Assembly (NCBI RefSeq): GCF_009363075.1
Contig: NZ_CP045293.1
Coordinates: 5,739,501 to 5,803,500 of the forward strand
Length of the DNA: 64,000 nt
Direction: 5' to 3'
Source of the DNA: Paenibacillus guangzhouensis
Lineage (GTDB): Bacteria > Bacillota > Bacilli > Paenibacillales > Paenibacillaceae
A model generated the notes under the pieces. That model saw only the letters and a list, made by a program, of their open reading frames with translations. It had not been told where the DNA came from and made no database searches. Shown here piece by piece: positions 26,555 to 35,381 of the stretch (position 1 is its first letter; each line of letters begins with the position of its first letter). Position numbers and translations under genes: made by a program.

Positions 26555-28357
26555 ATGCTACCTTTAGAGAGATACGCGGTATTATACGATAAATATGCGA
26601 TGCCGATCGGGAAGGGTGCGGGGGTGGAGGTCTCCCTCGAACAATTGGCCGAGGTGCTCTACTGCACGGTTCGCAATGTGAAGCTGATTATCCGGAGACT
26701 TGAGGAAGAAGGCTGGATTACATGGCATGCGGGCAGGGGGCGCGGCAATCTGTCGCGGATAACCTTCCAAGTTGACAAGGACAGCCTGCTGCTGCAGCTT
26801 TCGCAAGAGCGCGCAGAGCTGGGCGAATACAAGCAGGCGTTCGATATGCTGTATACGTACAGCGATGGAACGCAGACGCTGAGCAAATTCGTCGACTGGC
26901 TCGATGCGCAGTGTGGGTACAAGACGGAATCGTGGGCAGGGATGTCGGAGGCCGACATCTTACGGATACCGATTCATCATCGTATTCAGACGCTGGATCC
27001 GGCTGATCTTGTCTACGCCTTTGACAGCCATATGGTACGTCAGTTGTTCGATCAACTCGTCACTTATCATGAAGAATATCAGCGATTCATGCCGTCGATC
27101 GCCCATGCTTGGGAACATAACGAGGATGCAAGCGTGTGGACCTTTTATTTGCGCAAAGGAGTGTTATTCCACGATGGGAACGAGCTTACATCGGAGGATA
27201 TCGTCTTCACGCTAACGCGGCTGAAGCAATGCGACAAGATTCAGCGCTGGATGCTGCATACGCTAGAGAAGGTCGAGGCGGTCGGCCGGTATGTCGTGAG
27301 GGTGCATCTGACCAAACCGCATTGGTTGTTCCTACGGATCCTGTGCTCATCCTCCCTGTCGATTCTACCGCGCGATTTCGGCGGACTCACGGAAGAAGAG
27401 TATTGGTCTTTGCCGATCGGGACGGGGCCGTTCCGGCTGAGAGAATGGAATGAGAGCCAATTCGTGATGGAAGCGTACGCGAGTTATTTCCAGGGCCGCC
27501 CGCATTTGGATGGTGTGATGCTGGCCCTCGTCCCGAGAGAAGCAGCGCCGCGCTCGAAGACGAATCGATGGATGGAACTGCTATACGGCCAGGACTCGTT
27601 CCATCAAGAGCCAGACGATGCATGGACGAAGGTGGAATTGCTGCCTCGCGGCTGTAGCCTGGTCGTATGGAATATGCGCAAGCAGGGACCTCAGAGGTCC
27701 ATTGCCTTCCGGCGGGCGATGAGCGCCATGATTGATCGGCGGAAGATGCTCCAAGAGATCGGGGGGTACTGGGTATACCCTGCGCATGGCTTCTATCCGA
27801 ATGAGCAGACGCCACATGAGGGAGATCCGCATGATCCGGATTATGCTCGGATCCTGCTCGAGGAGTCTGGGTATGACGGCACACCGATTACGCTCATGAC
27901 CCATGATGGACACGAGCATGAGCTGCGCTGGATCCAGCAACACTGCGCAACCTATGGTGTAGAGGTGCACATTGAGATTGCAACGGCGCAATCATTCCGC
28001 GACCTGGAGGTGATGCACCGGGTCGACGGCATCATGAGCTGCATCGTGCTGGCTGAGGATGAGGTCTGCTTACTTGAGATGTATGAGCAAGAAGGGGGCT
28101 ACTTCAAGGAGTTCATGCTGCCGGAATTCCAGCCATGGGTGCGGGAGCGGCTGGAGCAAGTCTTGTCTACGCCGGATGAGGCGGAGCGACGGGCTCGGCT
28201 ATCCGCGATCGAGCGCCGTGTCCGGGATGATGGATTTATGATGTTCCTGCTGCATAACAAAGTGGGAACCCATTCTCCTCCGAGCGTGCGAGGCGTAGGC
28301 TTCAATTCGCTCGGATGGGTGAACTTCAAGGATGTCTGGGTCACCAAGGCGATCTAG
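26555..28357 (+). CDS. SgrR-like regulator with solute-binding domain
   Basis: 600 residues. The first 110 residues are an SgrR-type winged helix (LEQLAEVLYCTVRNVKLIIRRLEEEGWITWHAGRGRGN). The rest is a family 5 extracellular solute-binding (oligopeptide/nickel type) domain, without signal peptide, used as a cytoplasmic ligand sensor (SIAHAWEHNEDASVWTFYLRKGVLFHDG). ATG 26555 follows AAAGGAGGT closely. Ligand and targets are unknown; it lies divergent from the LipL/pentapeptide operon. Confidence 0.9.
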   Translation: MLPLERYAVLYDKYAMPIGKGAGVEVSLEQLAEVLYCTVRNVKLIIRRLEEEGWITWHAGRGRGNLSRITFQVDKDSLLLQLSQERAELGEYKQAFDMLYTYSDGTQTLSKFVDWLDAQCGYKTESWAGMSEADILRIPIHHRIQTLDPADLVYAFDSHMVRQLFDQLVTYHEEYQRFMPSIAHAWEHNEDASVWTFYLRKGVLFHDGNELTSEDIVFTLTRLKQCDKIQRWMLHTLEKVEAVGRYVVRVHLTKPHWLFLRILCSSSLSILPRDFGGLTEEEYWSLPIGTGPFRLREWNESQFVMEAYASYFQGRPHLDGVMLALVPREAAPRSKTNRWMELLYGQDSFHQEPDDAWTKVELLPRGCSLVVWNMRKQGPQRSIAFRRAMSAMIDRRKMLQEIGGYWVYPAHGFYPNEQTPHEGDPHDPDYARILLEESGYDGTPITLMTHDGHEHELRWIQQHCATYGVEVHIEIATAQSFRDLEVMHRVDGIMSCIVLAEDEVCLLEMYEQEGGYFKEFMLPEFQPWVRERLEQVLSTPDEAERRARLSAIERRVRDDGFMMFLLHNKVGTHSPPSVRGVGFNSLGWVNFKDVWVTKAI

Positions 28358-28406
28358 ACGATATCGATTCCGGTTCAAGGAGGTGTCGACCGTACGCGAC
28401 GATGGG

Positions 28407-28441
28407 AAAGAGACTACCTGCATCCGCAGGTAGTCTCTTTC
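28407..28441. terminator. Bidirectional terminator
   Basis: GAAAGAGACTACCTGC and its exact complement GCAGGTAGTCTCTTTC flank a four-base loop, giving a perfect 16-bp stem between two convergent genes. Confidence 0.9.
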
Positions 28442-28466
28442 GTGTGCTTCCCGTATATGTATGGCA

Positions 28467-28916
28467 CTACAGTTTCTTGACTTTGCCCACGGTGAACTTA
28501 TCCCCACCGTTCCAGTCCGGATGTTTGCCGGCATGGCGGACTTGGTTCGTCTGTTCATCATATTCATAGCCGTCTTCCAAGAATAGATGTTTGACCTCCA
28601 GCTTGAATTGAAGCGCGCATTCCTTGCAGAGATATCCGCGGTGAATTTGATTGTCGCAGAAATAGCATTTGTATCGCAAATTCGGATGATCGTGCGAATA
28701 GATCTTGCCTTCATTGATATATTTAATCAGCTTGGTAATCGGCACTTCGACGGCTTCACTCAGCTCATGGAGGTTGACGTTCCGATTGTTCTTCAAGTAG
28801 GTGTTGCTTCGCTCCAGCTCGGACCGAATAAATGCATAGCATTCTGGGCAATATTCCGAAAAGTACTTCTGAAAAATATTCCCGCAGCGCTTGCAGTTAT
28901 CTACGTTCAATGACAT
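28467..28916 (-). CDS. YvyF-like zinc-ribbon/HTH protein
   Basis: 149 residues. An N-terminal zinc ribbon (CKRCGNIFQKYFSEYCPEC) is followed by a MerR-like helix-turn-helix (NLHELSEAVEVPITKLIKYINEGKI) and a second Cys cluster (CYFCDNQIHRGYLCKECA). This is the arrangement of YvyF-type proteins, which in Bacillus lie in the flagellar/anti-sigma FlgM region. Here no flagellar gene is near and there is an extra zinc site. GAGGTGAGGGA precedes the ATG. Function unproven. Confidence 0.8.
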   Translation of the reverse strand: MSLNVDNCKRCGNIFQKYFSEYCPECYAFIRSELERSNTYLKNNRNVNLHELSEAVEVPITKLIKYINEGKIYSHDHPNLRYKCYFCDNQIHRGYLCKECALQFKLEVKHLFLEDGYEYDEQTNQVRHAGKHPDWNGGDKFTVGKVKKL

Positions 28917-29040
28917 TCCCTCACCTCAATTGCTTCATGCATTACTATCAGTATACCTTTCATGGTCGGTAAAAGGATATAATAGGAATGGACTATTTCA
29001 TCCCAATGATAAAATCCCCCCACCACGTAGGAGGAGAGAC

Positions 29041-29349
29041 ATGCAACCTTTTACTATATCTGTTATCGGCATTTTACGTTCAATTCCTGAGGGCAAAGTG
29101 ATGACTTATGGACAAGTTGCTAGTGCTGCAGGGAGTCCGCGTGCTGCGAGGCAAGTCGTGCGCGTACTGCATACCCTGAGCGGGAAGTATGATTTGCCTT
29201 GGCACCGCGTCGTGAACAAGAGCGGCGAAATTGCGCTGCAAGATGGACATTCACGTTCGGTTCAGCAGTCGTTGTTAGAGGCGGAAGGGGTTGAATTCAC
29301 CACCGATGGGTGTGTGAGCCTCGAACAATATCAATGGGACGAGTCTTAA
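29041..29349 (+). CDS. Alkyltransferase-like (ATL) DNA-lesion protein
   Basis: 102-residue DNA-binding domain of the MGMT/Ogt family. The active-site PCHR is PWHRV here (residues 53-57), with Trp54 in place of the alkyl-accepting Cys, the hallmark of ATL proteins. These bind O6-alkylguanine, flip it and recruit nucleotide excision repair. The arginine-finger helix (SPRAARQVVRVL) is kept. ATG 29041 has AGGAGGAGA upstream. Its end overlaps the convergent lipase gene by 4 nt. Confidence 0.93.
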   Translation: MQPFTISVIGILRSIPEGKVMTYGQVASAAGSPRAARQVVRVLHTLSGKYDLPWHRVVNKSGEIALQDGHSRSVQQSLLEAEGVEFTTDGCVSLEQYQWDES

Positions 29350-30128
29350 TCCGGACAGAAGCCGGGATTCAACATGCAGAGCTGACGTGCGTAGAGCGGG
29401 TCTTCTTTGGCGAGGGCTTCGTAATAACTGCCAATAATGTGGTTGTTGCCTGGCGATCCGTTCTGGAAGAGCATCGACACGGAATGGCGGACATGCGTAT
29501 AGAAGACGGTCTTTTTGCGCTTGGGAAGCTTGTAAATGAACGGCGGGATATGGGTGACGGCATCGACGAGATTGTTGATGCGGTAGCTGGTTTTCACCTG
29601 ACGAATAAATGCTTTGGAGAAGGCGGGGTCCCCGACGCGCGGCGAGCCGAATGTATAGACCCAGGGGGTCGTATATGCGGTGTTCGCAGCGACGTCAATC
29701 GCACAGAGCGTAGCTAACGCACCGCCAAGACTATGCCCAGTAATATACACAGTTTTGTCTGCAGGAGCCTTGCTGAGCAGCTCCATAATCTGTGGACGCG
29801 CAGAGCTGTAAATATCGGTGAACCCTTTGTGCGTGAGGCCGGCATTGTTCACGAATTTGAATGGCGTCTGCATGGCAATAGCGTCCGAGATCCAATCCGA
29901 GGTCGAGACGGTCCCGCGAAAAGCAAGGATGATATCGGACTCAGACTCGAGCACGAAGCCGAAGCGCTCCCATTCACCGCGGAAGGACTTGGCCGAGATT
30001 TCCGCTGTAGATTGGTATCCATAAGGGACGACGAATCGTCCGTCCGGATCACTATATTGATCGTAGGTCTGCTCACAGACAGCCGCCAGAAAAATAGCCA
30101 TTCGTACTTGATATCCATTCGCACTCAT
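29346..30128 (-). CDS. Class 3 lipase family protein
   Basis: 260-residue alpha/beta hydrolase of the fungal-type (class 3) lipases. The nucleophile elbow GHSLGG has Ser133, and IILAFRGTVSTSDW forms the oxyanion strand; catalytic Asp (NNLVDAVTHIPP) and His (NNHIIGSYYEAL) candidates follow in order. There is no signal peptide, so it is probably intracellular. A ribosome site GAGAGGTGG precedes the ATG. Confidence 0.9.
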   Translation of the reverse strand: MSANGYQVRMAIFLAAVCEQTYDQYSDPDGRFVVPYGYQSTAEISAKSFRGEWERFGFVLESESDIILAFRGTVSTSDWISDAIAMQTPFKFVNNAGLTHKGFTDIYSSARPQIMELLSKAPADKTVYITGHSLGGALATLCAIDVAANTAYTTPWVYTFGSPRVGDPAFSKAFIRQVKTSYRINNLVDAVTHIPPFIYKLPKRKKTVFYTHVRHSVSMLFQNGSPGNNHIIGSYYEALAKEDPLYARQLCMLNPGFCPD

Positions 30129-30205
30129 CGTTCAGCCCACCTCTCCCTACACTATATTAGAAGAGAGCGAGTGAGGTGCCTATTTTTGTACGGATTTCTT
30201 CATTC

Positions 30206-30240
30206 GAAAAAGCGCCAAAAACCTCAAAGGTCTTTGGCGC
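30206..30240 (-). terminator. Terminator of the dioxygenase gene
   Basis: On the minus strand GCGCCAAAGACC pairs with GGTTTTTGGCGC and is followed by five T. Confidence 0.85.
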
Positions 30241-30258
30241 TTGTGCATGATTCTTCCG

Positions 30259-31236
30259 TTACTCCTTCACGAATTCCACTGTGCTGCGAACAGTATCGAT
30301 CGGACGAACCATCTTCTCAATCTGTTCCCGCTTGGACTCAAGGAATGGTGGGAGCGATAGCTTCTCACCCAGCGTCTCATACGGCTCATCGCCCATGAAG
30401 CCTGGGCCGTCTGTCGCGAATTCGAACAAAATCTGCGGTGCCACTCTGGCATACAGCGATTCGAAGAAGAAGCGATCTACGTAGCCGGAATTCGGGAATT
30501 TGAAGCTGTCCAGCCGCTGAATCCATTCGTTCAATACCGAGCGGTCCTCGACGCGGAATGCAGCGTGATGGACGGTACCGTAGCCTTGCTGCGCCCGCGG
30601 GAGGATCACGTTATGCTCCACGACCACTTGGGCGCCGTTGCCGCCTTCGCCCACCTCGAACAAATAGAGCGAGCCTTCTTTAGCGATTTCCTTGAACAAT
30701 AGTACTTTTGTCAGTACTTCCTTGAAAAATTCCACATCCGAGACGCGTACGAAGACAGGTCCTAAGCCAGTAATGGCGTATTCGAGCGGAATAGGACCTT
30801 TCTGCCATGGTGTACCGGACGCAACGCCGGCATTGTGCTCATCCGAGATCAATTGATACTGTTGATCATCGAAGTCGACGAAGGAGAGGGTCTGCTTGCC
30901 GAAGAGCGGCTGTATACCTGTATGCTGTACACCAAGGCGATCGAATCGACGTACCCAATAGTCCAAGGCGGCATCGCTAGGTACACGGAACGATGTTTTG
31001 GAGATCTCATCGGTGCCATGTTGACCCTTCGGAATGCCTGGGAAGTCGAAGAAGGTCATATCCGTTCCTGCGCTTCCCTTATCGTCGGCGAAAAATAGGT
31101 GATACGTCTGAATATCGTCCTGATTCACGGTCTTTTTCACGAGGCGCATTCCGAGCACATTCGTGAAGAAATCATAATTTTTCTCTGCGCTGCTTGTTAT
31201 AGCTGTTACGTGGTGAACTCCTTTTAATCCGTTCAT
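30259..31236 (-). CDS. Ring-cleaving dioxygenase, MhqO/LinE-like
   Basis: 325 residues with two glyoxalase/VOC modules (KGVHHVTAITSSAEKNYDFFTNVLGM near the N-terminus and GTVHHAAFRVEDRS in the second half). The 2-His-1-Glu iron site is provided by the two VHH segments and the late LFEFATDGPG. Relatives open hydroquinones and are induced by quinones. Start ATG 31236 has GGAGG upstream that overlaps a longer ATG at 31251. Single-gene unit. Confidence 0.88.
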   Translation of the reverse strand: MNGLKGVHHVTAITSSAEKNYDFFTNVLGMRLVKKTVNQDDIQTYHLFFADDKGSAGTDMTFFDFPGIPKGQHGTDEISKTSFRVPSDAALDYWVRRFDRLGVQHTGIQPLFGKQTLSFVDFDDQQYQLISDEHNAGVASGTPWQKGPIPLEYAITGLGPVFVRVSDVEFFKEVLTKVLLFKEIAKEGSLYLFEVGEGGNGAQVVVEHNVILPRAQQGYGTVHHAAFRVEDRSVLNEWIQRLDSFKFPNSGYVDRFFFESLYARVAPQILFEFATDGPGFMGDEPYETLGEKLSLPPFLESKREQIEKMVRPIDTVRSTVEFVKE

Positions 31237-31285
31237 GATGTCATCCTCCATTATATTTATGATTGTAGTTTATCTTTACATCAAA

Positions 31286-31303
31286 TATCTTTATTTGAAG
31301 ATA
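31286..31303. promoter_or_regulatory. MhqR-like operator candidate
   Basis: TATCTT-TATTTG-AAGATA is an 18-bp inverted repeat 50 bp upstream of the ring-cleaving dioxygenase. It shares its ATCT/AGAT half-sites and length with the MhqR (MarR-type, quinone-sensing) box described in Bacillus subtilis. A second overlapping repeat, TCAAATA-TCTT-TATTTGA, starts at 31281. Confidence 0.5.
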
Positions 31304-31401
31304 ATATCGCGATCCGATAGTTTTGTCAACTGAATCATTGCTAATCATAAACTTCATGGAAAAGTATCACATTTCGTTGTTTGAGCACCTATATGTGTAA
31401 G

Positions 31402-31414
31402 CGCTTAAACTTTA
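31402..31414. promoter_or_regulatory. Shared 13-nt promoter motif, copy 1
   Basis: CGCTTAAACTTTA occurs here, about 145 bp before the permease operon, and again at 35292 before the two-component genes. In both, an ATAC-containing -10-like sequence follows after about eight bases. The extended sequence here (TGTAAGCGCTTAAA) is also one mismatch from a CcpA cre site. The remainder of 31237-31558 shows no gene. Confidence 0.5.
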
Positions 31415-31558
31415 CAATGGGAATACAGCAACCGAGAACAGACAGATGACAATGCGTTAACCGTTACGGAAGTTGCTGCAGGAGAGCCGTCTAGTGGTTC
31501 GCATGATGCTCTATCGAACTCACTGTCATATAAGAATTCAGACGAGGAGGGCCATGAC

Positions 31559-32521
31559 ATGGCGCAAGTTCAACCAGAGTTAGACACGGATGTAAAGGTC
31601 CGCACATCGCAGCGCAGTCCACTCCGCCGGTTCATTCAGCAGATTGATCTGCAGATGATGGTAATACCGGGGATACTGCTCATCATTATTTTCAGCTATA
31701 TTCCGATGTACGGCGTATTGATGGCATTTCAGGATTACAGCATTTTCAAAGGATTCGGTGCGAGTCCATGGGTAGGGCTCAAGCATTTCGAAATGTTCTT
31801 CAATTCACCAGAGTTTTTCAACGTCATGCGGAATACGCTCATCATCAGCCTTTTGAAGCTGTGTATCGGATTCCCGGCACCGATCATCTTGGCGCTGATG
31901 CTCAATGAAGTCAGACATATGCTGTTCAAACGTGTCGTACAGACGATTACGTATTTGCCACACTTTATGTCATGGGTTATTGTAGCTGGTATCATTATGT
32001 CGCTTTTGTCGACAGATAACGGCAGTGTGAACATCCTGCTTCAGAATTTGAATCTTGTCGATGAACCGATCAACTTCCTCTCTATTCCGAAGTTGTTCTG
32101 GAGTATTCTGGTCACGACGAACGTCTGGAAAGAGATTGGGTTCGGATCCATTGTCTATATGGCAGCCATCGCGGGCATTGATCCGCATATGTACGAAGCC
32201 GCATCCATGGATGGCGCTAGCAAATTTAAGCAAATTTATCTGATTACGCTTCCATCTATCATGCCGGTCATTATTATCTTCATGATTCTAGCGATCGGAA
32301 ACCTGCTCAATGCAGGGTTCGAGGATATCTTGCTGCTCGGTGTCAATCCGGTCTTGCGGGAAGTATCCGATGTCATCGAGACGTACGTGTATCGGATCGG
32401 GATTCAGAATTCACGGTACTCGTATGCCACAGCTGTCGGCTTGTTCAAGGCCATCATTAGCGTAGGAATGCTCACCATAGCGAACTACCTTGCGCGCCGG
32501 TCCGGCAATAGCTTGTGGTAA
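31559..32521 (+). CDS. Sugar ABC transporter permease (LplB type)
   Basis: 320-residue CUT1 permease: a 35-residue cytoplasmic N-terminus, about six helices, and an EAA-type loop YEAASMDGASKFKQIYLITLP. GAGGAGG lies eight bases before the ATG. First gene of a permease-permease-lipoprotein operon whose regulatory pair lies just downstream. Confidence 0.93.
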   Translation: MAQVQPELDTDVKVRTSQRSPLRRFIQQIDLQMMVIPGILLIIIFSYIPMYGVLMAFQDYSIFKGFGASPWVGLKHFEMFFNSPEFFNVMRNTLIISLLKLCIGFPAPIILALMLNEVRHMLFKRVVQTITYLPHFMSWVIVAGIIMSLLSTDNGSVNILLQNLNLVDEPINFLSIPKLFWSILVTTNVWKEIGFGSIVYMAAIAGIDPHMYEAASMDGASKFKQIYLITLPSIMPVIIIFMILAIGNLLNAGFEDILLLGVNPVLREVSDVIETYVYRIGIQNSRYSYATAVGLFKAIISVGMLTIANYLARRSGNSLW

Positions 32522-32551
32522 GAATGAAGACATCATGGAGGTGTGTCAAGA

Positions 32552-33448
32552 ATGAATAGACTTGGAATTTCGGATCGAATCATGTACATCTTTATATACG
32601 CGTTTCTTATTTTGCTTACTTTCGTAACATTCTATCCGTTCTGGAACGCGCTGGTTATTTCTTTCAATAAAGGTATGGATACGGCGATGGGCGGCGTGAC
32701 GTTCTGGCCAAGAAGCTTCTCGCTGGAGAACTATGAAGTCGTGTTCAAAGATAAACGGTTATTGAACGGTTTTGGGGTCTCGGTGCTGCGTACCATTATC
32801 GGAACCATATTGTCCATCCTGATGACGAGCATTTTCGCCTTCGGTCTATCGAAGAAAGAGCTGATGGGCCGCAAGTATTATATGATTCTCTGTATCATTA
32901 CCATGTATTTCAGCGGGGGGCTTATTCCTTCATTCTTATTGATCCGCAGCCTTGGTTTGATGAACTCCTTCTGGGTATTTATTATTCCGGGACTCATCAG
33001 CGTATGGAATATGATCATCTTCAGAACCTTCTTCAACGGCCTTCCGGCAGGATTGGAGGAATCCGCGAAGATCGACGGTTGCGGCAACTGGGGAACCTTC
33101 TTCCGCATCGTGCTGCCGCTCTCGGGTCCCGTTATTGCGACCTTGTCGTTGTTCACGGCGATCTATCACTGGAACGACTGGTTCACACCGAGTATTTACA
33201 TTACGAATGAGAATCTGCTCCCGATTCAGACCATGCTGAAGCAGATTTTGAACTCGAACATTATGTCTGAGCAGATGTCCAACTTGGATGCTGCGGCCCA
33301 GAGCCAGATGTCGAAGATGCAGAGCGTAACGAGCAAATCGCTCTCCATGGCGACGATGATGGTAGCAACGTTGCCGATTATTATGGTATACCCTTTCGTA
33401 CAGAAGTTCTTCGTCAAAGGGGTATTGGTAGGATCCCTAAAAGAGTAG
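32552..33448 (+). CDS. Sugar ABC transporter permease (YtcP type)
   Basis: 298 residues, about six helices, EAA-like loop EESAKIDGCGNWGTFFRIVLP and the typical end KFFVKGVLVGSLKE. ATG 32552 is ten bases after GGAGG; a GTG at 32543 is in frame but too close to that site. It pairs with the preceding permease. Confidence 0.93.
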   Translation: MNRLGISDRIMYIFIYAFLILLTFVTFYPFWNALVISFNKGMDTAMGGVTFWPRSFSLENYEVVFKDKRLLNGFGVSVLRTIIGTILSILMTSIFAFGLSKKELMGRKYYMILCIITMYFSGGLIPSFLLIRSLGLMNSFWVFIIPGLISVWNMIIFRTFFNGLPAGLEESAKIDGCGNWGTFFRIVLPLSGPVIATLSLFTAIYHWNDWFTPSIYITNENLLPIQTMLKQILNSNIMSEQMSNLDAAAQSQMSKMQSVTSKSLSMATMMVATLPIIMVYPFVQKFFVKGVLVGSLKE

Positions 33449-33523
33449 TAATGGGATGTTCTTGAGGCGTTTGAAGCATTTGCTTTGGACATAAAAACAA
33501 ATTTTGAAAGGGGAAACAGTCAG

Positions 33524-35212
33524 ATGAAGAACAAGAAAAAAATGCTTATGTGTGTCCTATCTGCCTTCCTAGTCTTATCTCTTCTGGCAGCGTGTGGTGG
33601 CAAAAGCGATTCGAACAAGCAGGCGGAAGGGTCAGGCAATACAACAACAAGTGAAGGCACAAAAACAGAAGAAGCAGCACCGGCAAGCGATAAGTATGAG
33701 CTAGGAAAAGAGCCGCTCGAATTCACCTTCTATGGTCACTATGATTGGTACACGATGCCAACTTGGGGACAAGACGAAGCAACCAAATGGATCAAAGAGA
33801 ATAAAAAGGTTGATATTAAAGCGATCCAATCCGGCGGTGCTGCAGCGCAAAAATTGAACACAATGATCGCAACGAACGAACTTCCAGATGTGATCTGGAT
33901 GGACCGCGGGCCAGACGTCGATAAGCTTCGCCAAGCGGATATGCTCGTACCGTTCGATGATTATCTTGATAAATATCCGAACTTGAAGACATGGTTCGCA
34001 GAAAATGGAATGAACATGCTGCGTTCCGATGACGGTAAATTGTATCAGTTCCCGAACTGGTATACGAGCCAGCCAAATGGTAATGCAGGATATGTCGTGA
34101 ACAAGAAGATCTACACGGAGCTTGGCTCACCGAAGATCGAGACGACAGATGATCTGTACAACTACTTGAAGCAAGTCAAAGCGAAATACCCAGACGTGAT
34201 TCCATTCGAGACAGGTCTTGCAAAAGACGGTCAAGGTCTTGATATTCTATACTCCGCGTTCAAAGCGAACAACAAAGCCTACTCCGCGAAAGGCGTAATG
34301 GCTGTTCCGACAGATGGCAAATTAACATCGATTTTCAAAGATGAGCCTTATCGTCAATCGATGGTCTACGCATCCAAGTTGTTCCGCGAGAAATTGATTA
34401 CACAAGATGCGATGACACAGACGAAAGACCAAGAGAAAGAGAAAGTGATGACAGGCCGCGTTGCGGTATACGCAACTTCGAGCCCGACAGACATCGCGCA
34501 GCTAGCTCAGCCTGATCTGGCGAAGAAAGATCCGAACGGCGGTTACATCATGATCCCTCCTGTGCATGCGGAAGGCGTTCCTGCGGATCAAGTCTTCCCA
34601 GGCTCCTACAAGCAGTTGGGCTGGAACGTATCGGTTATTACCAAAGCAGCGAAAAACCCTGAAGCGATCTTCGCATTCCTTGACTGGTACACAGGTCCAG
34701 AGGGTCAATCCGTTCAAATGTGGGGACCTGAAGGCAAGTACTGGCAAGGTCTAGAGTCAGACGGTATTACGCCGAAATTTACTGACGCTTACGTGACAGA
34801 TGCAGACGGTCTTGCGAAGCTCCAAGGCGAGACAGTGAACTTGATGTGGAACGGTAATACCGTATTCCTTGATAAGACCAAAGCGAAATACGAAGCAACA
34901 TTACCGCTTGAGAAACGCAGCTGGGCAACACACTGGCAAAGTACGGTAACATGGAAAACGCAATCCGATGCAACGGAGTTCGTTAACTTGTCCCCTATGC
35001 CTGAGAGTGAAGAAGGTATCGCGCTTCAACGTATCAATGATATTTTCGTAGAGTCCAGAGCAAAAGCGTTGTTCGCGAAGAGCGATGCGGAAGTAATTGC
35101 GATTCTAGACAAAGCGGCAGCGGATGCTGATGCAGCAGGGTTCCCTAAATTGCTCGAGTTCGAGACGAACAAATGGCAAGAAAACTTGAAGAAAATGAAC
35201 GGCGGTAAGTAA
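33524..35212 (+). CDS. Sugar-binding lipoprotein (LplA-like)
   Basis: 562-residue extracellular binding protein. The lipoprotein signal ends in LLAAC with Cys24 and is followed by a Gly/Ser/Thr/Glu-rich linker of about 40 residues. Codon use is strongly biased toward preferred codons compared with the neighbours, as expected for a highly expressed binding protein. It is followed by a near-perfect terminator, so the two-component genes have their own promoter. Substrate unknown. Confidence 0.92.
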   Translation: MKNKKKMLMCVLSAFLVLSLLAACGGKSDSNKQAEGSGNTTTSEGTKTEEAAPASDKYELGKEPLEFTFYGHYDWYTMPTWGQDEATKWIKENKKVDIKAIQSGGAAAQKLNTMIATNELPDVIWMDRGPDVDKLRQADMLVPFDDYLDKYPNLKTWFAENGMNMLRSDDGKLYQFPNWYTSQPNGNAGYVVNKKIYTELGSPKIETTDDLYNYLKQVKAKYPDVIPFETGLAKDGQGLDILYSAFKANNKAYSAKGVMAVPTDGKLTSIFKDEPYRQSMVYASKLFREKLITQDAMTQTKDQEKEKVMTGRVAVYATSSPTDIAQLAQPDLAKKDPNGGYIMIPPVHAEGVPADQVFPGSYKQLGWNVSVITKAAKNPEAIFAFLDWYTGPEGQSVQMWGPEGKYWQGLESDGITPKFTDAYVTDADGLAKLQGETVNLMWNGNTVFLDKTKAKYEATLPLEKRSWATHWQSTVTWKTQSDATEFVNLSPMPESEEGIALQRINDIFVESRAKALFAKSDAEVIAILDKAAADADAAGFPKLLEFETNKWQENLKKMNGGK

Positions 35213-35236
35213 GCAAGGCCGAAATGAGTTAAAGCG

Positions 35237-35276
35237 GAGGGTATACTAATTTGACATTAGTATACCCTCGTTTTTT
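35237..35276 (+). terminator. Terminator after the binding-protein gene
   Basis: GAGGGTATACTAAT and ATTAGTATACCCTC form a perfect 14-bp stem with a five-base loop, followed by a G and six T. Confidence 0.93.
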
Positions 35277-35291
35277 GCAATGAAATTCAAA

Positions 35292-35304
35292 CGCTTAAAC
35301 TTTA
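35292..35304. promoter_or_regulatory. Shared 13-nt promoter motif, copy 2
   Basis: CGCTTAAACTTTA, identical to 31402-31414, lies eight bases before a -10-like TATACT and replaces any recognisable -35 box. This suggests an activator site, possibly for the AraC-type response regulator that follows. Confidence 0.5.
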
Positions 35305-35381
35305 AGAGATGGTATACTTAGTAGAGATGCAATGACAATCGAACTCTAATGATCGAGTAGACAATCAAAGGGGGCTGTATC

